Shown piece after piece: positions 34,625-40,467 of a stretch of DNA of 40,467 nucleotides. Numbering within the stretch: position 1 is the stretch's first letter; each line of letters opens with the position of its first letter. Both the position numbers and the translations under genes were made by a program. Source of the stretch: Chthoniobacterales bacterium (GTDB lineage: Bacteria; Verrucomicrobiota; Verrucomicrobiia; Chthoniobacterales; UBA10450); the NCBI GenBank assembly GCA_025934755.1, contig JAICWQ010000008.1, positions 1 to 40,467 on the forward strand, in the 5' to 3' direction. Under the pieces are notes generated by a model. It saw nothing but the letters and a program-made list of their open reading frames with translations, did not search any database and had not been told where the DNA came from.

Positions 34625-34942
34625 ATGATGTTCCACCTTTTAGCTCAAGCACAACCGGTCGCCCCTGCTCCAGGCCCGGGCGGCGGGTTCGGCTTTTTCG
34701 TCCCGTTCATTTTCATCTTTGTTATTATGTACTTCATGCTGTTCCGGCCGCAGAAGAAGCGGCAACAGGAACAGCAACGCTTGATTTCGGCTCTAAAAAC
34801 GGGAGACAAGGTGGTAACCAACGCCGGAATTCACGGATTGATCGCCAACGTGAAGGAGACAACTGTCATTGTGAAGGTGGCCGATAACGTGAAGATCGAA
34901 ATGGAGAAGTCGGCGATCGCCAATGTGGTAAAAGAGGGTTGA
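34625..34942 (+). CDS. yajC: Sec translocon accessory subunit YajC
   Basis: YajC is a small inner-membrane partner of SecDF. ATG at 34625 (or the adjacent ATG at 34628) gives 104-105 residues. A Pro/Gly-rich N-terminus is followed by one membrane helix (GFFVPFIFIFVIMYFMLF), the RPQKKRQQEQQRLISALKTGDKVVTNAGIHG signature, and VADNVKIEMEKSAIANVVKEG. The longer frame from 34574 has no support. It lies between tgt and secDF; no Shine-Dalgarno is evident. Confidence 0.93.
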   Translation: MMFHLLAQAQPVAPAPGPGGGFGFFVPFIFIFVIMYFMLFRPQKKRQQEQQRLISALKTGDKVVTNAGIHGLIANVKETTVIVKVADNVKIEMEKSAIANVVKEG

Positions 34943-35030
34943 GTGGTTGAGACGTTGCGGAGTTGAGATGAGAATCAAAAAGCAAATCAGCGTGAACCCT
35001 CAACGTCTCAACATCTCAACATCTCAACTT
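34943..35030. repeat. Inverted CTCAACATCT-type repeat between yajC and secDF
   Basis: TTGAGACGTTG (34947-34957) has a perfect inverted copy CAACGTCTCAA (35001-35011), and GTTGAGATG pairs with CATCTCAAC nearby; the right half is about three tandem CAACATCTCAAC-like units. It leaves no room for a Shine-Dalgarno before the secDF ATG. Confidence 0.65.
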
Positions 35031-35035
35031 CCCCA

Positions 35036-37429
35036 ATGACTCCTGCAGGGACATTTTTTGCCGGCATCGGTCTGCTGATCCTGTTCGGCTGGTATTTCGC
35101 AACCGACAGTGAAAAAATCCGGCGACTCCTGGGAACGGTGTTGACCGTCGCCATCACCGCGTTTTGCCTGGCATCGACTTATCCGCCGTTCGATCAAAAG
35201 CGACCTGATGGAACAATCATTCGCGCGGGCAAAATTCACCTCGGGCTCGACTTGCAGGGCGGCACTTCGTTTTTGATTCGGCTGGAGCCGGCCGCAGGTC
35301 CTGAAGGAACCAAGCGGCCCATCACCAAGTCGATGGTCGATCAGGCGATCGAGGCAATCCGCAAACGTGTCGACCAATTCGGGGTTAGCGAACCAATTAT
35401 TACCCCGCAGGGAACGGACCGGATCTTGGTTCAAATTCCCGGGCTCGATGCCGAAAAAATCCAGGAAGCCCGGACACAGCTTCAACGAGTAGCGAAGCTC
35501 GAATTCCGGATGGTGTATCCCGACAACGGCGACCGTTTGGCCAAGATCGATCAAGGCCAGGAAGTCATTCCGCCGGACTACCGCATTGAAACCTACACGA
35601 TGCGGCCGGAAGGAAACGAAAAGCCGCGCCAGGAAAGGTTGTTGATCAAGAAAAAGGCCGACCTTGGCGGTGATCGGGTGACGGAATCTCATGCCTATTA
35701 TGGCAATGAGGGTTGGACCGTGCAGATGAAATTTGACAGCGCAGGCGCGAAAAAGTTTGGCGAAATTACGGCGGCGAACAAAGGCCATCGGTTCGCGATT
35801 GTGCTCGACGGCGCGGTCATATCCGCGCCGGTGATTCGTGATGCGATTTACGGCGGGGATGCGATCATTACCGGCAAATTCGACGAGACGGAAGCGCGTG
35901 GGTTGGCCAGCGTCCTCGAAAATCCGCTTCAGACCCCGGTGAAGATTGAAGAGGAGCGCCAGGTTTCGGCCAGTCTTGGGAGTGATTCTATTAAGAGCGG
36001 TATTTATTCCGGTATCGCCGGCTTCGCCCTGGTCGTGGTCTTCATGATCATTTATTACCGGCTGGTCGGCCTCATCGCGGACATCGCTCTGGCGATCAAC
36101 TGTATCATGGTGGTCGGCGCGCTCGGCATGTTCAACAGCGTGCTGACCCTTCCCGGCATCGCGGGATTGATCCTCAGCCTTGGAATCGCTGTTGACGCAA
36201 ACGTCCTGATCTACGAGCGCCTTCGGGACGAGATTAAGCAGGGAAAAACGCTGCGCACCGCGATCGACACTTCGTACTCAAAGGCCTTTAGCGCGATTTT
36301 TGACGCGCACGTCACCCAATTCCTTACCGCAGTGATTCTTTTCTGGCTCGCCAGCGGCCCGGTCAAAGGTTTCGCGCTGACCCTGACGATCGGCATCGTC
36401 GCCTCAATGTTCTCGTCGCTGCTCGTGACCTACACCTGCTTCTCCTGGGCGTTCGCGCTGAATATTCTCAAGAAAGTGTCGATGCTGCATCTCATTCGCT
36501 CGAAGGATTTCGATTTCCTCGGGAACGCCAAAAAATTCATGGTGGTGTCGGGAATTGCGATTGTGGCCTGTCTCGCCGCTTTGTTCATGCGGGGTAATCG
36601 GAACCTTGGCGCGGATTTTAGAGGCGGCGATTTGATGGTGCTGTCGGCCAGCCAGAAACTGACACCTGATGAAGTTCGGACCGCGCTGGCAAACACCGGT
36701 CTCCAGAACAGCGTGATCCAGTCGGAGCGAGTGGCTAACCGCGACCTGATCAGCATTCGGTCAGACGCCGGAAACGCGGACAAGATCAAGGCGCGGCTAC
36801 AGGAGGCGCTTCCAAAAGCCGGGTTGAAATTCGAACAGACCGATCACGTCGGCGCCCTGGTCGGGAAAGAATTGGCGAGCAAGAGCGCGCTTGCTCTGAC
36901 CCTCGGTTTGATCGGCATCTTCCTTTACGTCAGCATGCGGTTCGGAACCTCGTTTGCGGTCGGGTCGCTCGCCGCGCTGGCGCATGATCTCATTATTACG
37001 CTTGGAATTTTTTCCCTGAGCGGCCGCGAGCTTTCCCTCATCATGGTGGCAGCGGTCCTGACCATCGCCGGCTACTCGATTAACGATAAAATCGTCGTCT
37101 TCGACCGAATTCGCAGCGGCCTGCGGGATCGCCTGTCCGGTTCGGTTGCTCAAGTGATGAATCACTCGATCAACGACACCTTGTCGCGAACGATTCTTAC
37201 CGGCGGCACCGTTTTGCTGACCGTCCTCGCGCTCTATTTCTTCGGCGGTCCGGTGCTAAACGATTTTGCCTTCTCGTTCCTGGTCGGGGTAATCGTCGGA
37301 ACTTATTCTTCGATCTTCATCGCGTCCCCCATTGTGCTCTGGTGGACCCGGGCCCGAGGCAAAGACACCGCTTCACTTCGTCGCGAGGTCACCCAGTCCG
37401 CCACCAGCGCAAATCCGATTGCCCGCTAG
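35036..37429 (+). CDS. secDF: Fused protein translocase subunits SecD-SecF
   Basis: SecDF uses the proton gradient to pull proteins out of the Sec channel. The 797-residue protein joins SecD (about 1-490) and SecF (about 495-780) in one chain with twelve predicted membrane helices. SecD motifs are HLGLDLQGGTSFLIRL, VLDGAVISAPVIRDAI and GIAVDANVLIYERLRDE. SecF motifs are NRNLGADFRGGDLMVL, LTIAGYSINDKIVVFDRIR and DTLSRTILTGGTVLL. The fusion is usual in several phyla. ATG at 35036 follows a repeat-filled spacer after yajC. The first about 60 residues include an extra membrane helix. Confidence 0.96.
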   Translation: MTPAGTFFAGIGLLILFGWYFATDSEKIRRLLGTVLTVAITAFCLASTYPPFDQKRPDGTIIRAGKIHLGLDLQGGTSFLIRLEPAAGPEGTKRPITKSMVDQAIEAIRKRVDQFGVSEPIITPQGTDRILVQIPGLDAEKIQEARTQLQRVAKLEFRMVYPDNGDRLAKIDQGQEVIPPDYRIETYTMRPEGNEKPRQERLLIKKKADLGGDRVTESHAYYGNEGWTVQMKFDSAGAKKFGEITAANKGHRFAIVLDGAVISAPVIRDAIYGGDAIITGKFDETEARGLASVLENPLQTPVKIEEERQVSASLGSDSIKSGIYSGIAGFALVVVFMIIYYRLVGLIADIALAINCIMVVGALGMFNSVLTLPGIAGLILSLGIAVDANVLIYERLRDEIKQGKTLRTAIDTSYSKAFSAIFDAHVTQFLTAVILFWLASGPVKGFALTLTIGIVASMFSSLLVTYTCFSWAFALNILKKVSMLHLIRSKDFDFLGNAKKFMVVSGIAIVACLAALFMRGNRNLGADFRGGDLMVLSASQKLTPDEVRTALANTGLQNSVIQSERVANRDLISIRSDAGNADKIKARLQEALPKAGLKFEQTDHVGALVGKELASKSALALTLGLIGIFLYVSMRFGTSFAVGSLAALAHDLIITLGIFSLSGRELSLIMVAAVLTIAGYSINDKIVVFDRIRSGLRDRLSGSVAQVMNHSINDTLSRTILTGGTVLLTVLALYFFGGPVLNDFAFSFLVGVIVGTYSSIFIASPIVLWWTRARGKDTASLRREVTQSATSANPIAR

Positions 37430-37776
37430 CCGGAATTTGGGTCGTGGATCAGTTGATAAATTCGGTCGGGTCAGTTTCACTAATTTGAGCGCCGTAAGTG
37501 CGGCTTATTCATAGCGGGAATGCTCATTTCAAGCCGAAGCTCGTTAGGAGCGCCATCACTGAGAAATTTCATGTTCCTCCCGCTGAAGGTCTTGTTCTTG
37601 GGTAACGATCTCCTCTAATCAGGGCGCCTCACTGCGACTGACCCACTACCCGGATTTGGCCGAATTTGACGGGACGCGGGACCCCGCTTAAGATCGGCCT
37701 CGCCTCGTCACGCCGTAGCCGTTGGGCAACGGCGGACCGTAAGGCATAAAATTTGCAGGTCAGGAGTTGATTATAG
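37430..37776. other. 347-base spacer with repeat remnants and rpsU leader
   Basis: The first two thirds hold GAGCGCCGTAAGTGCGGC and GCTCGTTAGGAGCGCCATCA, degenerate repeat-like text with no open frame of note. The last third has the rpsU promoter (37666-37694) and, in the leader, a compact hairpin GCCGTT/AACGGC at about 37720-37735. No gene is seen. Confidence 0.5.
37666..37694 (+). promoter_or_regulatory. Promoter of rpsU
   Basis: TTGACG (37666-37671), exactly 17 bases, then TAAGAT (37689-37694). A start at about 37701 gives a leader of about 75 bases that includes the GCCGTT/AACGGC hairpin and the AGGAG ribosome-binding site. Confidence 0.6.
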
Positions 37777-37971
37777 ATGCCAGAAGTACTCGTTCGCAAA
37801 GGTGAGCCAGTTGATCGCGCGTTAAAGCGGCTGAAGAACAAGCTCGATGCCGAAGGGATTCTCGAGGAAGTGCGCCGTCTGCGCGCCTTCGAGACGCCTT
37901 CGCAGAAGCACCGCCGTAAAATGAAGGCTAACGCCAAGCGCGGCCGGACGAAATTCCGCTTCAACCCCTAA
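37777..37971 (+). CDS. rpsU: 30S ribosomal protein S21
   Basis: S21 joins late to the 30S platform and assists initiation. The 64-residue basic protein reads PEVLVRKGEPVDRALKRLKNK, LEEVRRLRAFETPSQKHRRKMK and ends AKRGRTKFRFNP. ATG at 37777 has a clear AGGAG site 10 bases upstream, rare among genes in this window. It stands alone, outside the ribosomal supercluster. Confidence 0.95.
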   Translation: MPEVLVRKGEPVDRALKRLKNKLDAEGILEEVRRLRAFETPSQKHRRKMKANAKRGRTKFRFNP

Positions 37972-38039
37972 GCGGACAGGACCAGCAGGATTACTCGGAT
38001 TTCTTACCGGAAATCCCGTCTAGTCTAATTTCTGACCGC

Positions 38040-38084
38040 TAATCGGCGTAGATTCTCCGTTCGCGCCGATTAAGAATGCTTTTT
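38040..38084 (+). terminator. Probable terminator or repeat hairpin after rpsU
   Basis: TAATCGGCG (38040-38048) pairs perfectly with CGCCGATTA (38064-38072) around a 15-base loop, and TTTTT follows at 38080-38084. The large loop and eight-base gap to the T-run make it a weak terminator; the surrounding GGATT/AATCC text looks repeat-derived. Confidence 0.45.
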
Positions 38085-38132
38085 GATTCGGGTCTCGTAA
38101 AAATCGGGTGAATCCTGTCTAGTTTCCGCTCG

Positions 38133-38822
38133 ATGAAGATTTCCGTGGTCATCCCCGTTTTCAACGAGCGAGCTACGGTCAAACAAATCGTCAGCGTGGT
38201 TCGCGCGGCTGACCTCGAAAACATTGAAATTATCGTGGTCGACGATGGCTCGACCGATGGCACGCAACAGGTTTTGAAGGACGAGATTGCCTCTGTGGCT
38301 GATCGGATCATTTATCAGCCACGGAACATGGGTAAGGGTGCGGCCTTACGGGCCGGATTTGCTGCGGCTACGGGCGACATCGTTTTAGTTCAGGATGCCG
38401 ACCTCGAATACAACCCGGCCGACTATCCCACTCTGCTCGAGCCGATTCTTTCGGGAAAAGCGGACGCCGTATTCGGCTCGCGGTTTATGGGAGGTCGTCC
38501 CCATCGAGTGCTGTATTTCTGGCACATGGTCGGGAACCGGTTTCTGACCCTGCTTTCAAACATGTTTACGAACTTGAACCTCACCGACCTCGAGACGTGC
38601 TACAAGGCCTTCCGCGCCGAGATCATCAAAAATCTCGATCTTCGCGAGAACCGATTTGGGTTCGAACCGGAAGTCACTGCGAAATTGGCCAAAGCCAGGT
38701 GTCGAATTTACGAAGTGGGGATTTCCTATAACGGACGCACCTACAGCGAAGGCAAGAAGGTGAATTGGAAAGACGGCTTTCACGCAATCTACGCCATTGT
38801 GCGTTATAATTTGTTTTCCTAA
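38133..38822 (+). CDS. Family-2 glycosyltransferase (polyprenyl-phosphate mannosyltransferase-like)
   Basis: The 229-residue protein is a GT-A fold glycosyltransferase of family GT2, close to DPM1/dolichol-phosphate mannosyltransferase. Evidence: [57 protein letters not shown] and the metal-binding QDADLEYNP. The acceptor-side segments are [30 protein letters not shown] and [14 protein letters not shown]. It lacks C-terminal membrane helices, so it is probably cytosolic or peripheral. Substrate sugar unknown. ATG at 38133 has no clear ribosome-binding site. Confidence 0.9.
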   Translation: MKISVVIPVFNERATVKQIVSVVRAADLENIEIIVVDDGSTDGTQQVLKDEIASVADRIIYQPRNMGKGAALRAGFAAATGDIVLVQDADLEYNPADYPTLLEPILSGKADAVFGSRFMGGRPHRVLYFWHMVGNRFLTLLSNMFTNLNLTDLETCYKAFRAEIIKNLDLRENRFGFEPEVTAKLAKARCRIYEVGISYNGRTYSEGKKVNWKDGFHAIYAIVRYNLFS

Positions 38823-38919
38823 AACGTCATGCCGATCGCGCGCCGGGAATAAGTTCCTTGACGGCTGAAACCTTACCGGGCAAAAGAAGGGACTTTTCGG
38901 TGGAGGCCACAGCATCGCT

Positions 38920-39867
38920 TTGGGAACAAATCACTTCAAATTCTTGAGTGCCCTCGTCGGGGCGTCCGTGATATCGATCTTTGGGTCGCCGGCTGCTGCC
39001 CAGACCGTAACCACCGGGGCAGATCGGGCCGACCTGCTTCAACAACAAACCCAGCCGCTCTACGGGCCGGGGTTCGTAGATGGGCATGCCATCGAAACGC
39101 CGAACGATCCCGACATCGGCCAGCAGGAAATTGTGAGAGCGGAGACGCAATATCAACCGTTTACCTTTTCGATTGCGACGCCGGTTTTCTACACCTCAAA
39201 CGTCTCCCTCACTCCGAACAATGAAAAAGGCGACGTCGTGTTCGCCCCGGTGGCCGCCTTCTTTTACGATCCGCAGATTGCCGGAACCTTGTATGCGCAC
39301 CTTGGCGCGCGGGAACAGGTATTCTATTACGGTAAATATTCGGCCTTCAACTTCGGCAGCCTCGATTGCGAAGCAGGTCTCACTTATTTCCTGCCCCAGG
39401 CTCACAATATCATTCTTCGCGCGTGGTACGATTTTAACCGCCTCACCTTCGATGATCGGCTCGGCGACGAATTTTTTTCGGACCATCGAATTATCTTGAA
39501 TGCCGAAGTCCCGTTTCGGTTCGGTAACGTTCAACAAGTGTCCCTGGGCGTGGACGCGGACCTCAGCGTAGGCGCAGACCACCAATTCCCCCGGCGAAAC
39601 GATTATGATGGCTACGCCGTTTACTCGGTGGCGTTGACTCGGGCTTTTTCCGTGGGGGCAGTCGGTCGGGTGGTGGGACGAGTTTATCACCAGAACGGGA
39701 GAACGGATGTGAGCGAGATCATTTCGGCCACCGCCACCTATCATTTCACCAACTGGATTGCGTTGAGCGCGGTGAGCTCATTCGCGCACAACGATTCAAA
39801 CCAGGACGTGTTTGATTATAATGTCGGAAACGTTGGTGGAGCAGTGCAACTGACGGTCAAATTTTAG
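38920..39867 (+). CDS. Putative outer-membrane beta-barrel protein
   Basis: The 315-residue product from TTG at 38920 (stop in frame just upstream; GGAGG 13 bases before) has a signal peptide ending near GSPAAAQ. The mature chain alternates hydrophobic and polar residues in strand-like stretches (FTFSIATPVFYTSNVSL, ILRAWYDFNRLTF, VSLGVDADLSVGAD, AVYSVALTRAFSVGAVG, ISATATYHFTNWIAL) and ends in VQLTVKF, the terminal aromatic typical of barrels recognised by BamA. No ligand or family is named. The FecR-domain gene follows after 30 bases and probably belongs to the same unit. Confidence 0.72.
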   Translation: MGTNHFKFLSALVGASVISIFGSPAAAQTVTTGADRADLLQQQTQPLYGPGFVDGHAIETPNDPDIGQQEIVRAETQYQPFTFSIATPVFYTSNVSLTPNNEKGDVVFAPVAAFFYDPQIAGTLYAHLGAREQVFYYGKYSAFNFGSLDCEAGLTYFLPQAHNIILRAWYDFNRLTFDDRLGDEFFSDHRIILNAEVPFRFGNVQQVSLGVDADLSVGADHQFPRRNDYDGYAVYSVALTRAFSVGAVGRVVGRVYHQNGRTDVSEIISATATYHFTNWIALSAVSSFAHNDSNQDVFDYNVGNVGGAVQLTVKF

Positions 39868-39897
39868 ACGCAGAATGAAGTTTACCCATCGATCTCA

Positions 39898-40467
39898 ATG
39901 AAAACACGCTTTGCACCTTGGAGTTTAGTGGTGGCGAGTGGCCTCGCCGCCTTTTTGATCGTTTCCGCGTTGTTCGCGGCCGAGCGCAGGAGCGCGCGCG
40001 TCACCGAAGTGATCCGCGATGTTCATTTACTCGCCGCGAAAGCGGCAGCCCGTCCTGCCGCCGTGAACGACACGGTCAATGAAGGCAACGCAGTTCGCAC
40101 CGGCGCTGATTCGCGAGCAGAACTGACGTTCGCCGACCAGACCATCACTCGACTCGGCGCGAATACCGTTTTCAGCGTCGGAGGAGGAGCCCGGACTTAC
40201 GACCTCGGAAGCGGGGCAATTTTAGTGACGGCGCCGAAGAGTGCGGGCACCGTCAGAGTCTCCTCCGGCGTCGCAACATCGGCGGTGAGCGGTTTCACTG
40301 GCGTCTGGGAGACGCATACCAAGTTCGCAAACAAGATTCTTGTTTTCGAGGGCGACTTGGAAGCCTGGCTGAACAAAAATCCTACCGATCATCGCCAAAT
40401 GCATTCACACCAAATTCTCGTTTTTCCTCCAAATGCGACAGTGCTGCCGCAGCCGCAGGACTTCGAC
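39898..40467 (+). CDS. FecR-domain protein, partial at right edge
   Basis: ATG at 39898 opens a frame that continues to the window end (190 codons seen). It begins with a signal peptide or membrane anchor (MKTRFAPWSLVVASGLAAFL). A FecR-type domain follows: a glycine-containing repeat with NEGNAVRTGADSRAELTFADQTITRLGANTVFSV, then LGSGAILVTAPKSAGTVRVSSGVATSAVSGFTGVWET. In other bacteria FecR domains sense or scaffold in the periplasm; stand-alone Verrucomicrobial-type proteins of this shape have no proven role. It follows the barrel gene closely, suggesting a joint envelope function. Confidence 0.82.
   Translation, partial: MKTRFAPWSLVVASGLAAFLIVSALFAAERRSARVTEVIRDVHLLAAKAAARPAAVNDTVNEGNAVRTGADSRAELTFADQTITRLGANTVFSVGGGARTYDLGSGAILVTAPKSAGTVRVSSGVATSAVSGFTGVWETHTKFANKILVFEGDLEAWLNKNPTDHRQMHSHQILVFPPNATVLPQPQDFD

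Noticed and set aside
35024-35788. Open frame of 254 codons on the minus strand
   Set aside because: It is antisense to the well-supported SecD part of secDF; composition is that of a GC-rich shadow frame.

Overview
The window reads as chromosome of a GC-rich Gram-negative bacterium. It carries a secretin, an outer-membrane-type beta-barrel, lipoproteins, the futalosine menaquinone pathway (MqnA, MqnE), a DUF6600 protein, and ribosomal proteins with Lys/Pro/Ala/Glu-rich tails. Together with the dispersed intergenic micro-repeats this most resembles Verrucomicrobiota (Chthoniobacter / Spartobacteria-like). That placement is inference; no rRNA is present. No transposase, integrase, prophage, CRISPR array or tRNA was seen.

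Layout. Positions 1-6651 (minus strand): recJ, recG and an HtrA-type protease form a tightly coupled operon with TAATG stop/start overlaps, followed by a partial DUF6600 protein that runs off the left edge. Positions 6746-10037: a small lipoprotein (plus) converges on a minus-strand mqnE-mqnA-DUF72 group. Positions 10188-15049 are a mixed housekeeping stretch: an orphan ECF sigma factor, a secretin, trpF, a small phage-holin-family-IV membrane protein, a DUF2934 protein, a stand-alone response regulator and a small unknown protein.

Positions 15079-33156 (minus strand) are one 18-kb str-S10-spc-alpha supercluster. In transcription order it is rpsL, rpsG, fusA, rpsJ, rplC, rplD, rplW, rplB, rpsS, an unrelated secreted coiled-coil protein, rplV, rpsC, rplP, rpmC, rpsQ, rplN, rplX, rplE, rpsH, rplF, rplR, rpsE, rplO, secY, adk, map, infA, rpmJ, rpsM, rpsK, rpsD. 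It has a good promoter upstream of rpsL and a textbook intrinsic hairpin between infA and rpmJ. The usual tuf, rpsN, rpmD, rpoA and rplQ are not at their customary places.

Positions 33341-37429 (plus, divergent) hold tgt, yajC and a fused secDF. These are followed by a spacer with a clear promoter for rpsU, a family-2 glycosyltransferase, a beta-barrel-like protein and a FecR-domain protein cut by the right edge.

The most unusual signals are these. (1) A secreted coiled-coil gene lies inside the S10 operon, and its signal-peptide region is written in a dispersed CTCTCAAC-type repeat. (2) The same kind of repeat, with an AAATCCG-type repeat, is inserted in frame in tgt. (3) An intrinsic terminator splits the ribosomal supercluster. 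(4) Long disordered tails occur on many ribosomal proteins, above all a 70-residue extension on S11. (5) The recJ mRNA is predicted to be leaderless.
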